64,000 nucleotides of DNA from Flavobacterium sasangense DSM 21067. GTDB lineage: Bacteria > Bacteroidota > Bacteroidia > Flavobacteriales > Flavobacteriaceae. Positions 7,856-16,334 of the stretch are shown here, piece by piece (the stretch's first letter is position 1; each line of letters begins with the position of its first letter). The stretch covers positions 124,001 to 188,000 of the forward strand of contig NZ_JMLU01000003.1 of the NCBI RefSeq assembly GCF_000686885.1, written 5' to 3'. A model generated the notes under the pieces. The model did not search any database, was not told the DNA's origin, and worked only from the letters and a program-made list of their open reading frames with translations. The translations under genes were made by a program, and so were the position numbers.

Positions 7856-8590
7856 ATGAAAATTGCACTTTTAGGATACGGAAAAATGGGAAAAGTTATC
7901 GAAAGAATAGCTTTAGAACGAGGACATGAAATCGTATTAAAAAAAGATCACGATAATACATTTGAAGGTTTACTAAATGCCGATGTTGCTATAGACTTTA
8001 GTGTTCCTGATAGTGCCGTAGGAAATATTTCAGAATGTTTAAATAATGGAATTCCCGTAATTTCAGGAACTACAGGTTGGTTAGCCGATTATCCGAAAAT
8101 GGTTCAATTGTGTGAAGAAAAAAATGGAAGTTTTATTTATGCTTCTAATTTTAGTTTAGGTGTAAACGTGTTTTTTGAATTGAACGAATATTTAGCCAAA
8201 ATGATGGCCAACTTGAAACAATACAAAGTTTCAATGGAAGAAATTCATCACACTCAAAAATTAGATGCACCAAGCGGAACAGCAATTACATTAGCCGAAG
8301 GAGTTATCAAACATACCGATTATGCCAATTGGACATTAGAAACTCCAATTAGTAATGACTCGAGCAATAGCGAACAGGCGAAGCAAATTCACATTGAAGC
8401 AAAACGTATTGAAAACGTACCTGGAACCCACAGTATTTTTTATGACAGCGAAGTGGACCAAATCGAAATCAAGCACACGGCACACAGCAGAGAAGGTTTT
8501 GCCTTAGGAGCTGTAGTTGCTGCTGAATGGTTGGTAGGTAAAAAAGGTGTTTTCACGATGAAAGATGTTTTGGGTTTAACCTCAAAATAA
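7856..8590 (+). CDS. dapB: 4-hydroxy-tetrahydrodipicolinate reductase
   Basis: A 244-residue DapB, a little shorter than the E. coli enzyme (273). It has the N-terminal nucleotide-binding GYGKMGK, the SGTTGW segment, and the substrate-binding/catalytic region EIHHTQKLDAPSGTA. It reduces hydroxy-tetrahydrodipicolinate with NAD(P)H in the lysine/diaminopimelate pathway that feeds peptidoglycan. It lies 44 bases after DUF5683 on the same strand and is probably cotranscribed. Confidence 0.95.
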   Translation: MKIALLGYGKMGKVIERIALERGHEIVLKKDHDNTFEGLLNADVAIDFSVPDSAVGNISECLNNGIPVISGTTGWLADYPKMVQLCEEKNGSFIYASNFSLGVNVFFELNEYLAKMMANLKQYKVSMEEIHHTQKLDAPSGTAITLAEGVIKHTDYANWTLETPISNDSSNSEQAKQIHIEAKRIENVPGTHSIFYDSEVDQIEIKHTAHSREGFALGAVVAAEWLVGKKGVFTMKDVLGLTSK

Positions 8591-8626
8591 ACAATTATAC
8601 AATTTAACAAGTAAACGATATTAAAA
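8591..8626 (+). repeat. AAACAATTTAAC-type quasi-periodic spacer, copy 1
   Basis: The dapB-lepB gap consists of ACAATTATACAATTTAAC and AAGTAAAC words about 9-10 bases apart. The same wording recurs in the next two intergenic gaps (10349-10377 and 10747-10779). Confidence 0.5.
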
Positions 8627-10348
8627 ATGGAAATATCAGGTTGGTTAGTATTTATCTTATTAGTTCAAATAATTCACGGAATTGGAACTTGGAAATTATA
8701 CGTAAAAGCAGGTAGAAAAGCATGGGAAGCATTTGTTCCGGTATATAACGGAATTGTATTAATGCAAATCATCAACCGCCCGAAATGGTGGATTTTATTG
8801 CTTTTTATTCCCGTTATTAACTTGTTTTTATTTCCAATTATTTGGATTGAAACCTTGAGAACATTTGGTAAAAAATCAACCTTAGACATGGTTTTAGGTG
8901 TGGTTACCTTAGGATTTTACATCGCTTATGTAAATTACACGCAAGAAACAACTTATCATGCTAATCGTGATTTAAAAGCACCTAACAAAACTATGGATAC
9001 ATTAGGTTCATTATCGTTTGCTGTTGTGGTAGCAACTTTAGTTCACACGTATTTCATTCAACCGTACACAATTCCAACCCCATCATTAGAAAAATCGTTA
9101 TTAGTTGGTGACTTTTTATTTGTGAGTAAATTCCATTACGGAGCCAGAACTCCAATGACGCCTATTGCTGCACCAATGGTTCATGATACTTTACCAATTA
9201 TTAAAACAAAATCATATTTAGCAAAACCTTCATTACCATATTTCCGTTTTCCTGCATTACAAAAAATTGAGCGTAATGATATTGTGGTGTTTAACTGGCC
9301 TGCAGATACTTTGTTTCACATGTACAAAGCGGCCGATAAAAGATATGACAAACCTATCGATAAAAAAACCAACTACGTAAAACGTTGCACCGCTATTCCT
9401 GGTGATAAAATAGAAATTAGAGATGGCATCATTTTTATTAACGGAAAAGAATCGATTCTTCCTGAAAGAGCAAAACCACAGTATTTTTATTTGATTAAAA
9501 CAAATAATATAAATGTGGATGAAATAAAAAATTTCTATCAAATTACCGAAGGTTATCCACTATTTGAAATTAAAAATGAAATTTGGGATAAACCTGAACT
9601 AAAAAATGAGTTAATTAATAGATATGCATTTGAAGAAATATCGAGAGACACTTTAACTACCGCAGTAACAGGCCAAATTGACCAAGATATTTACAACAAA
9701 TTAGGTTTGATGATTTCTCCAAGTTATTTTTATGGAAACTTAACAGCTGAAAAATATGAACAACTTAAATCAGATAGTAGAATTAGTTCGGTAAAACGTC
9801 AAATTAGTAAAACAGCTGAAGATGGAATTTTTACTGATATTCAAGACGGAAAACCATCTTTAAAAAACAATTGGAACCGAGACAATATGGGTCCAATTTA
9901 TATTCCAGAAGCCGGAAAAACGGTTACTTTAAATAAAGAAAATTTACCGCTTTATAAAAAGATAATTGGCGAGTACGAAGGAAACGACTTAAAAGTAAAC
10001 GGAGATGAAATTCGTATTAACGGTCAAATTGCAACATCATATACTTTTAAACAAGATTACTATTGGATGATGGGAGATAACCGTCACAATTCGTTAGACT
10101 CTCGTTATTGGGGATTTGTTCCTGCTGACCATATCGTTGGAAAACCTATTTTCATTTGGATGAGTATTGATGGTATTAACGATGGAATTAAAAACTGGAG
10201 CATCCGTTGGGATAGATTATTCACTACTGTTAGTGGTGATGGCCAACCAAAATCGTATTTCCAATATTTCTTAATTGCTTTAGCAGCTTACTTCGGTTTT
10301 GATTATTTCAGAAAAAAGAAGAAAAAGAAAGAAGAGAATAATGTTTAA
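8627..10348 (+). CDS. lepB: Signal peptidase I, large Bacteroidota form
   Basis: A 573-residue type I signal peptidase, about 250 residues longer than E. coli LepB. The first ~110 residues are a membrane domain with three or four hydrophobic helices and the AGRKAWEAFVPVYN motif (DUF5684-like). Catalytic Ser153 is in TIPTPSLEKSLLVGD, catalytic Lys252 in YVKRCTAIPGDKIEI, and box E is MMGDNRHNSLDSRYWGFVP. About 200 residues are inserted between the Lys region and box E. It cleaves Sec signal peptides at the outer face of the inner membrane. A last helix near residues 546-560 and a Lys-rich tail close the protein. Confidence 0.93.
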   Translation: MEISGWLVFILLVQIIHGIGTWKLYVKAGRKAWEAFVPVYNGIVLMQIINRPKWWILLLFIPVINLFLFPIIWIETLRTFGKKSTLDMVLGVVTLGFYIAYVNYTQETTYHANRDLKAPNKTMDTLGSLSFAVVVATLVHTYFIQPYTIPTPSLEKSLLVGDFLFVSKFHYGARTPMTPIAAPMVHDTLPIIKTKSYLAKPSLPYFRFPALQKIERNDIVVFNWPADTLFHMYKAADKRYDKPIDKKTNYVKRCTAIPGDKIEIRDGIIFINGKESILPERAKPQYFYLIKTNNINVDEIKNFYQITEGYPLFEIKNEIWDKPELKNELINRYAFEEISRDTLTTAVTGQIDQDIYNKLGLMISPSYFYGNLTAEKYEQLKSDSRISSVKRQISKTAEDGIFTDIQDGKPSLKNNWNRDNMGPIYIPEAGKTVTLNKENLPLYKKIIGEYEGNDLKVNGDEIRINGQIATSYTFKQDYYWMMGDNRHNSLDSRYWGFVPADHIVGKPIFIWMSIDGINDGIKNWSIRWDRLFTTVSGDGQPKSYFQYFLIALAAYFGFDYFRKKKKKKEENNV

Positions 10349-10377
10349 TTGTTAAACCGTTTAATTGTTTAAAAGAA
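10349..10377 (+). repeat. AAACAATTTAAC-type spacer, copy 2 (inverted)
   Basis: TTGTTAAACCGTTTAATTGTTTAAAAG lies between lepB and the four-helix-bundle gene. Read on the other strand it contains AAACAATTAAACGGTTTAAC, so it is inverted relative to copy 3 on the far side of that gene. Confidence 0.5.
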
Positions 10378-10746
10378 ATGCATAAATTTTCATTTGAGAA
10401 ATTAGACGTTTGGATTGAGTCAAAAGAATTGACAAAATCAATCTATAACTTAACTCTGTCTTTTCCTGATAGTGAAAAATTTGGACTTGTTTCTCAATTA
10501 AGAAGAGCTTCTGTATCAATTTGCTCAAATATAGCTGAAGGAACTTCAAGAATTTCAGATAAAGACAAAGCCCATTTCATTTCTATGTCTTACAGTTCAA
10601 CGATGGAAGTATTAAACCAATTAATACTATCTTATGAATTAGAATATATTAGTGAAACCAATTATTCAAATTGTAGGAATCAAATAAATAGCATTACTAA
10701 TAAATTGAATTCCTTAAGAAACTATATCTTAAAAGATAAAAACTAA
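10378..10746 (+). CDS. Four-helix bundle protein of the 23S rRNA-IVS/S23 family
   Basis: A 122-residue all-helical protein. FEKLDVWIESKELTKSIY at the start, SQLRRASVSICSNIAEG in the middle and the FISMSYSSTMEVLNQLILS helix are the signature of the S23 family (TIGR02436-like). Members were first found in intervening sequences of 23S rRNA genes, and the related Avd protein works with reverse transcriptases in diversity-generating retroelements. Here there is no rRNA or RT nearby. The gene interrupts the lepB-wbqC run and is bracketed by inverted AAACAATTTAAC-like spacers, which hints at insertion as a small cassette. The molecular role is unknown. Confidence 0.85.
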   Translation: MHKFSFEKLDVWIESKELTKSIYNLTLSFPDSEKFGLVSQLRRASVSICSNIAEGTSRISDKDKAHFISMSYSSTMEVLNQLILSYELEYISETNYSNCRNQINSITNKLNSLRNYILKDKN

Positions 10747-10779
10747 ACAATTCAACGATTAAACAATTTAACATTTCAA
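10747..10779 (+). repeat. AAACAATTTAAC-type spacer, copy 3
   Basis: ACAATTCAACGATTAAAC followed by AATTTAACATTTC fills the gap between the four-helix-bundle gene and wbqC. Words recur every 9-10 bases. Confidence 0.5.
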
Positions 10780-11391
10780 ATGAACATCCTAATACATCCA
10801 ACTTATTTTCCATCGATTAGTCATTATGTAGCAATGCTTCAAGCGGATTCAGTTACGTTTGAAATGGAAGATAATTTTCAAAAACAAACTAATAGAAATA
10901 GGATGTACATTTATAGTCCAAATGGAGTTCAAATGTTGAATATCCCAATCAAACATTCAAAAGACAAGCACCAAAAATATAAAGATGTCCGCATTGAAAA
11001 CGATTTTGGATGGCAAAAAAATCACTTTAAATCCTTAGAAGCAGCATATAGAACTTCGCCTTTCTTTGAATATTTTGAAGATGATTTCCGTCCATTATTC
11101 GAGAAAAAACATGAGTTTTTAATGGATTTGAATTTGGAAATTTTTCAATTGGTAAACGATTCTTTGGGAATTAATATACAACCAGAAAAGACTACAGAAT
11201 TCTTCCACGAAGTTTCTGATTATATTGATTTCAGACCTTTAGTAAATGGAAAAAAAGACACCACTCAGTTACAAGAATACACTCAGGTATTTAATGAAAA
11301 ACATGGTTTTATCAATAATTTGAGTATTTTGGATTTATTATTTAACGAAGGAAGATATGCCGTTGATTATTTGAAAAATCAACAATTATAA
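10780..11391 (+). CDS. WbqC family protein
   Basis: A 203-residue WbqC-like protein. The start ILIHPTYFPSISHYVAMLQ and the RNRMYIYSPNGVQMLNIPI and KSLEAAYRTSPFFEYF stretches fit the family. WbqC-like proteins occur in O-antigen and glycan biosynthesis loci, but the reaction is not established. In flavobacteria it commonly follows lepB, so the location is ordinary. It converges with the EEP-family gene, with two bases between the stop codons and no obvious terminator hairpin. Confidence 0.85.
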   Translation: MNILIHPTYFPSISHYVAMLQADSVTFEMEDNFQKQTNRNRMYIYSPNGVQMLNIPIKHSKDKHQKYKDVRIENDFGWQKNHFKSLEAAYRTSPFFEYFEDDFRPLFEKKHEFLMDLNLEIFQLVNDSLGINIQPEKTTEFFHEVSDYIDFRPLVNGKKDTTQLQEYTQVFNEKHGFINNLSILDLLFNEGRYAVDYLKNQQL

Positions 11392-11393
11392 CT

Positions 11394-12437
11394 CTACTTA
11401 TCTTCTTCATTTACAATTTTTAAACGTGTAATTTGAGGAAAATGATCGCTTTGCAAAAAAGTATCTATTGATGTAAATTGTTTAACTTCAATATTGTTTT
11501 CCACAAAAATGTAATCAATTCGGGCTGGATAGTATTTGTAATTGTATGATTTACCAAAACCAGTTCCTGCTTGTTCAAAAACGTCTTTCATATCGCCTTT
11601 TATAGTACGATATACATAAGAAAAAGCACTATTATTCAAATCGCCACATACAATTTTAGAAAAATTACAACCTTCAAAGTGCAACTTAATTAGTTCCGCT
11701 TGGTGCTGTTGTAATGTAAAAGCTTCGCTTAAACGTTTGAAAATAAATTTTGATTTTGCTTCGTCTATTTTTTCATGAATATCGGTACTTATTTTTATCG
11801 ATTGCAAGTGCATGCTATAAACACGAATTGTATCTTTTTCTTTGACAATATCAGCGAAAATTACGTTGTTACTTGAATTTGGAAATTCAATTTCTCCTTC
11901 ATCAATAATTTTATATTTTGAATAAATAGCTTGACCATATTTATTCTTTCCACCGTATAACTTGACATAACTAAATGGAAACATTTTGGTATTAACTCGA
12001 TCACTCGGAGAAAATTCTTGTAAACACAAAATATCTGGTTTCTGTTCCTCAATTAACTTAGAAATTTGCTCAGGAACATCATTTTGCGGAAGCCATTCGT
12101 ATAAATTAAAAAGACGTACGTTGTAACTCATCAAAGTAAAATCGTTCTCTTCTTTAGGTAAATTCGTTTCCGAAAATTTATAAAAACGATTAATAAACGT
12201 TATTCCTAAAAGCAAAACCAATCCCGATAGTAACATGTAACGCTTTAATTGCAACAGCCAATACACAAAAAAGAAAAAATTCAATATTAAAAACAAAGGC
12301 AAAATAAGCGACAAAACACTCAAAAAAGGAAAGGCTTTTGGAGCTAAAAAAGGTAACGAATAAGCAAGAAAAGTCAATACAGCGAGGACTATATTAAAAA
12401 AGAACATTATTCTACTTAACCATGACTGTTTCTGCAT
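11394..12437 (-). CDS. Endonuclease/exonuclease/phosphatase-family membrane protein
   Basis: A 347-residue protein. Residues ~1-85 contain three hydrophobic helices; the rest is an EEP (DNase I-like) domain with FTLMSYNVRLFN, KPDILCLQEFS, CGDLNNSAFSYVY and the terminal RIDYIFV and SDHFPQI motifs that hold the catalytic Asn, Glu, Asp and His. The domain would face outward or into the periplasm and hydrolyse phosphodiesters; the substrate is unknown. Its ATG directly abuts the stop of the upstream rhomboid gene (TAAATG), indicating an operon. Confidence 0.88.
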   Translation of the reverse strand: MQKQSWLSRIMFFFNIVLAVLTFLAYSLPFLAPKAFPFLSVLSLILPLFLILNFFFFVYWLLQLKRYMLLSGLVLLLGITFINRFYKFSETNLPKEENDFTLMSYNVRLFNLYEWLPQNDVPEQISKLIEEQKPDILCLQEFSPSDRVNTKMFPFSYVKLYGGKNKYGQAIYSKYKIIDEGEIEFPNSSNNVIFADIVKEKDTIRVYSMHLQSIKISTDIHEKIDEAKSKFIFKRLSEAFTLQQHQAELIKLHFEGCNFSKIVCGDLNNSAFSYVYRTIKGDMKDVFEQAGTGFGKSYNYKYYPARIDYIFVENNIEVKQFTSIDTFLQSDHFPQITRLKIVNEEDK

Positions 12438-13292
12438 TTATTTTCCAGCTTTGAAGAGAAACTCTTTTTCCTCTTTAGTTAGACTATCATAACCCGATTT
12501 ACTAATTTTATCTAAAATATCATCGATTTGTTTCTGTGTGATATCTTTCTCTGTAAACGAATTTACTACTTTTTTTGTTGTATTGCGATGTACTTTTTTA
12601 AATGGGGTTTTCTTTTTCGGTTTGAAAAGATTAGCAAAAAAGTCTAAAATCATTGAAATACCTTTACTTAAATCGATTCCTGATTGTAACAACTTAATGT
12701 AAATAAATCCAAAAAGTGCACCTCCTAAATGCGCAATATGTCCACCTGTATTATCTAATGGCAATTGAATTAAATCAACTAATAAAATTACAAAAGTAAC
12801 ATGCCAAAGTTTTACAATTCCAATCAAAGGAATACGCAATAACATAAAAGGAGCATAAGTTGTAGCACTTAGTAGAATAGCCATAATAGCTCCGCTAGCC
12901 CCAACTAACAAACCTGATTTTCCAATGATTATGAACGAAAGCACAAAAGCAATTCCAGAAAAAATGCCGCCTAAAACGTAAACACCAAGCAATTGTTTAT
13001 CGGTAAAATAAGTTGAAAACAATCTTCCCGAAAAATGGAGCACCATCAGATTAAAAATCAAATGCAAAAATCCAGCATGAAAGAAATTAAACGTGATTAA
13101 TGTCCATGGAGTACGAATAAAAGTCCCAAAATCAGACGATAAAGCAATCCATGTTGGAATTTGAAATTTCACAACAGAAAAACTGTAAAAAAACACTAGC
13201 GACAACAAGAAGCAACCGATGTTCCAAAAGATTAACTTTTGCACCATGCCTCCGGTATTGTATTGTAGTTTTAAATCGTCTAGAATGTTCAT
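12438..13292 (-). CDS. Rhomboid family intramembrane serine protease (first of two)
   Basis: A 284-residue polytopic protein. The catalytic Ser motif GASGAIMAILL and the catalytic His in GGHIAHLGGALFGFIY are present, with an H-containing HAGFLHLIFNLMVL helix that corresponds to the family's HxxxN segment. Residues ~215-284 form a charged cytosolic tail (KPKKKTPFKKVHRN and a Glu/Lys-rich end). It should cleave membrane proteins within the bilayer. It lies 37 bases downstream of a second rhomboid gene and is followed directly by the EEP gene. Confidence 0.9.
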   Translation of the reverse strand: MNILDDLKLQYNTGGMVQKLIFWNIGCFLLSLVFFYSFSVVKFQIPTWIALSSDFGTFIRTPWTLITFNFFHAGFLHLIFNLMVLHFSGRLFSTYFTDKQLLGVYVLGGIFSGIAFVLSFIIIGKSGLLVGASGAIMAILLSATTYAPFMLLRIPLIGIVKLWHVTFVILLVDLIQLPLDNTGGHIAHLGGALFGFIYIKLLQSGIDLSKGISMILDFFANLFKPKKKTPFKKVHRNTTKKVVNSFTEKDITQKQIDDILDKISKSGYDSLTKEEKEFLFKAGK

Positions 13293-13329
13293 TTCTTTTC
13301 TCTATATTCTGATTTCTATTTTCTGAAAT
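13293..13329. repeat. Quasi-periodic TTCTGATTTCTATTTTCTGA spacer
   Basis: The gap between the two rhomboid genes is made of TTCTTTTCTCTATATTCTGA and TTTCTATTTTCTGAAATC words. Similar AGAAAATAGAAATCAGAA-type filler is familiar from other bacterial intergenic gaps. No promoter box was seen. Confidence 0.4.
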
Positions 13330-14073
13330 CTATCTGTCCCAACGGTTTTGATTGAATTGATTTTTCTTCCAATACCACATCATAATAAAACCAATTAATG
13401 CTCCACCCACATGGGCAAAATGAGCAATGTTTCCACCAAAAATACTATAACCTGTTACTCCTGAAAACAAATCTAACAATACAACTACAGGAACAAAGTA
13501 TTTAGCTTTAATAGGAACTGGAATAAACATTAGGGCTAACTCAGCATTTGGAAACATAAAAGCAAAAGCTACCAACAATCCGTAAATAGCTCCTGAAGCT
13601 CCAACAGCAGGTGTTAAATAAGACGAATACATTTTTTCTAAATCACTTTGTGAAATAAATTCTATCCAAGATGTATCGTATTTTCCCTGATTTAAAAGTT
13701 CAATAATTTGTCCTTTGTCAATATTATGAGATAGTAAAACATTTAATCCATCATGAAAATAGTAATAATTTACTCCTGAATGAATTATAGCTGCTCCCAA
13801 TCCACAAGAAAAATAGAAAAACAAAAACTTTTTTGCTCCCCAAAAATGTTCTAAAGCACTTCCAAAAGAAATCAAAGCAAACATATTAAAGAAAATATGC
13901 ATTAAACTTCCGTGCATGAACATGTAAGATATAGGTTGCCAAAATTTAAAACCATCACTTTCAAAATAATGAAGCGCTAATAATTCATTGGCCTGTGGCA
14001 CAACAAAACTTCCTATAAAAAATAAAACATTAATAATTAATAACTGTTTTACAGTTTCTGTCATGTTCATCAT
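13330..14073 (-). CDS. Rhomboid family intramembrane serine protease (second of two)
   Basis: A 247-residue rhomboid with about six hydrophobic helices. The catalytic Ser is in GASGAIYGLLVAFAF, the His in GGNIAHFAHVGGALIGF, and HGSLMHIFFNMFALISFG supplies the HxxxN helix. The loop after helix 3 (about residues 100-150) is long and polar. Its start codon overlaps the mutL stop by four bases, so it is translated with mutL. It is a paralogue of the next gene, pointing to an old tandem duplication. Confidence 0.9.
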   Translation of the reverse strand: MMNMTETVKQLLIINVLFFIGSFVVPQANELLALHYFESDGFKFWQPISYMFMHGSLMHIFFNMFALISFGSALEHFWGAKKFLFFYFSCGLGAAIIHSGVNYYYFHDGLNVLLSHNIDKGQIIELLNQGKYDTSWIEFISQSDLEKMYSSYLTPAVGASGAIYGLLVAFAFMFPNAELALMFIPVPIKAKYFVPVVVLLDLFSGVTGYSIFGGNIAHFAHVGGALIGFIMMWYWKKNQFNQNRWDR

Positions 14074-15926
14074 ATCGCAAATTTTTTATCTAAATCTTCT
14101 ACCGTTAACGTGATAAAAGTAGGTTTTTGAAAAGGAGAAACATTAGGCTCTTTACAAGCAAATAAAGAATTTACTAAATTTTCTTGCTCCTTTTCGGTTA
14201 AATAAGTTCCGGTTTTAACAGCCATACTTTTTGCCATCGATTTGGCAATACTATCACTTTGTGAAAAACTACTTTCTGGAATTTCATTTTGTAAATTTCC
14301 AATCAATTCTTCTAAAACAATAGAAACTTCACTCTCCGTCATTCCAATTGGTAATCCTGAAATTTGAACGGAATCACTATTGAAAGCATCAAAAACAAAT
14401 CCGGTATTTTCTAAAGACGATTGTAATTCTTTCAATAAAATCATTTCATCAGAAGAAAAATACAATTCCAATGGAAATAGCAATTGTTGGCTCGAAGCTT
14501 TCTGAACTGTAATATTAGTCAGAAATTGTTCATACAACACACGTTGGTGTGCTCTTCCCTGATCAATAACCAACATTCCCGATTTTATCGCACTAACAAT
14601 ATACTTTTTATGAATTTGATAGGTAGAAGTGGTTTTAGTTTCCATCACATCATCTTCAAACAATTTACTAGTAACTTCTTCACTTTCGAATGAAAAAGTT
14701 TCTATTTCTTGTGTATCTTGTTTTAACCCAACATACAAACTTTCCCAACTCGCCGTAGTGGTTTCTCTTTTATAACTTCCAAAAGAAGACAACGGTTTCG
14801 AACTCGGTTTTTCAGATGCAAATGGATTAAAATTCGAATCCACTTGAATCGTTGGAAAATCAGCTTCTCTGTTTTTGTATTCGTAAGGCGTATCTAAATT
14901 AGCATCACGTTCAAAATCTAAAACAGGAGCTACATTAAACTGTCCTAAACTATGTTTTACAGCCGAACGCAAAATTGCATATAACGAATGTTCGTCGTCA
15001 AACTTAATTTCGGTTTTGGTTGGATGTATGTTGATATCAATCGTATGAGGTGGCACTTGCAAGTATAAAAAATAACTTGGTTGATTGCCTTCTTTCAGCA
15101 AACCTTCATAAGCACTCATAATCGCATGATGCAAATACGCACTTTTGATATATCTATCATTTACAAAGAAAAACTGCTCTCCTCTACTCTTTTTAGCGAA
15201 TTCAGGTTTTCCTACAAATCCTGAAATAGTAATTAACTCGGTTTCTTCCGAAACTGGCACTAACTTTTCATTGGTTTTTCCACCAAAAATATTTACGATA
15301 CGTTGACGGTAATTAGAACTTGGTAAATTATACAATTCACTTCCATTATGCATCAACGTAAACGAAATCGAAGGATGCGCCATCGCTACACGTTGGAATT
15401 CATCCATTACATGACGAAATTCTACCGTTTCTGATTTCAAGAAATTTCTTCTGGCCGGAATATTGAAAAACAAATTCTTAACGGCAAACGAAGTCCCTTT
15501 TGGTAAAACCGCTACGTCTTGGGTTACCAATTTACTACCTTCAATAACAATATGAGTTCCAAGTTCTTCTTGGTCTTGTTTTGTTTTTAATTCCACGTGA
15601 GCAATCGCAGCAATAGAAGCCAATGCTTCGCCACGAAAACCTTTTGTATGTAAATCAAATAAATCTTCTGCTTTTCGAATTTTAGAAGTCGCATGACGTT
15701 CAAAACACAAACGTGCATCGGTCGTATTCATACCTAAACCATTATCAATTACTTGAACTAAGGTTTTTCCTGCTTCTTTAACGATTAATTTGATATCGGT
15801 TGATTTGGCATCAACGGCATTTTCCAACAACTCTTTCACTACAGAAGCAGGGCGTTGCACCACTTCTCCCGCAGCAATTTGATTGGCAACATGATCGGGT
15901 AAAAGTTGAATAATACTCGCTGCCAT
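14070..15926 (-). CDS. mutL: DNA mismatch repair protein MutL
   Basis: A 618-residue MutL. The GHKL ATPase motifs are clear: ELLENAVDAKST, VQVIDNGLGM and THKGFRGEALASIAAI-like (TKGFRGEALASI), followed by the IHPTKTEIKF end of the N-terminal domain near residue 310. A poorly conserved linker leads to a C-terminal dimerisation domain. The usual endonuclease signature DQHA(x)2E(x)4E reads DQGRAHQRVLYE here, with the first Glu replaced by Gln, so endonuclease activity is doubtful. It couples MutS recognition to strand removal. Its start overlaps the upstream stop (TAATG). Confidence 0.95.
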   Translation of the reverse strand: MAASIIQLLPDHVANQIAAGEVVQRPASVVKELLENAVDAKSTDIKLIVKEAGKTLVQVIDNGLGMNTTDARLCFERHATSKIRKAEDLFDLHTKGFRGEALASIAAIAHVELKTKQDQEELGTHIVIEGSKLVTQDVAVLPKGTSFAVKNLFFNIPARRNFLKSETVEFRHVMDEFQRVAMAHPSISFTLMHNGSELYNLPSSNYRQRIVNIFGGKTNEKLVPVSEETELITISGFVGKPEFAKKSRGEQFFFVNDRYIKSAYLHHAIMSAYEGLLKEGNQPSYFLYLQVPPHTIDINIHPTKTEIKFDDEHSLYAILRSAVKHSLGQFNVAPVLDFERDANLDTPYEYKNREADFPTIQVDSNFNPFASEKPSSKPLSSFGSYKRETTTASWESLYVGLKQDTQEIETFSFESEEVTSKLFEDDVMETKTTSTYQIHKKYIVSAIKSGMLVIDQGRAHQRVLYEQFLTNITVQKASSQQLLFPLELYFSSDEMILLKELQSSLENTGFVFDAFNSDSVQISGLPIGMTESEVSIVLEELIGNLQNEIPESSFSQSDSIAKSMAKSMAVKTGTYLTEKEQENLVNSLFACKEPNVSPFQKPTFITLTVEDLDKKFAI

Positions 15927-16219
15927 TATTTTCTTCTAAATATGGAAAAATCAAAATCGATGATAAAGAAAAAGATCAACACCAAAATTAAGGCAATGAT
16001 AATAACACGCATATTGAAAGAGCGATTCTTTCTGTTCCTACTAGCGTCTCTAGCATCGCTCCACATTGCTCTCATATCATTATAACTTGCGGTTTCTCTA
16101 TCGCGTCGTATTGCAGAATCAAAATCAAATGGATTGTCTACCGTTTTACCTTCGTAATGACGAGGCGTGTAATTAAATCTTTTGTTCTTTGGCATTCTAC
16201 CTTTTCCAAACTTAATCAT
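15926..16219 (-). CDS. Small C-terminally anchored protein before mutL
   Basis: A 97-residue protein. Residues 1-70 are basic and polar (MIKFGKGRMPKNKRFNY, then PRHYEGKTVDNPFDFDSAIR), and residues ~72-92 form one hydrophobic helix (VIIIALILVLIFFFIIDF) before the end. This suggests a tail-anchored inner-membrane protein with a cytoplasmic head. I know no function; in related genomes such proteins have been labelled riboflavin synthase beta subunit, apparently only because ribH is adjacent. It starts a unit with mutL and the rhomboids, with a good promoter upstream. Confidence 0.75.
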   Translation of the reverse strand: MIKFGKGRMPKNKRFNYTPRHYEGKTVDNPFDFDSAIRRDRETASYNDMRAMWSDARDASRNRKNRSFNMRVIIIALILVLIFFFIIDFDFSIFRRK

Positions 16220-16235
16220 ATCGCATTATTTTTTT

Positions 16236-16270
16236 CAAATTTAAGGATTTTTACGCGTTTAATCTCCAAA
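16236..16270 (-). promoter_or_regulatory. Promoter of the small protein-mutL operon
   Basis: On the minus strand TTTG (16270-16267), a 23-base spacer and TAAATTTG (16243-16236), an exact TAnnTTTG match, sit 17 bases before the ATG at 16219. Confidence 0.55.
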
Positions 16271-16279
16271 TTTTTGTTA

Positions 16280-16307
16280 ACAAAAAATCCCGATGAAAAT
16301 CGGGATT
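16280..16307 (-). terminator. Terminator of ribH
   Basis: AATCCCGAT (16286-16294), loop GAAA, ATCGGGATT (16299-16307). On the minus strand it runs into TTTTTTG. Confidence 0.8.
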
Positions 16308-16334
16308 AGTATATTGATTTTAAAGGAAATCCTT

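Noticed and set aside
10378..10746. S23-family gene as part of a 23S rRNA intervening sequence
   Set aside because: No rRNA is nearby; the gene stands alone between lepB and wbqC.
15926..16219. 97-residue protein as riboflavin synthase beta subunit
   Set aside because: It has a membrane tail and no lumazine-binding motif; the label seems to come from neighbouring ribH.
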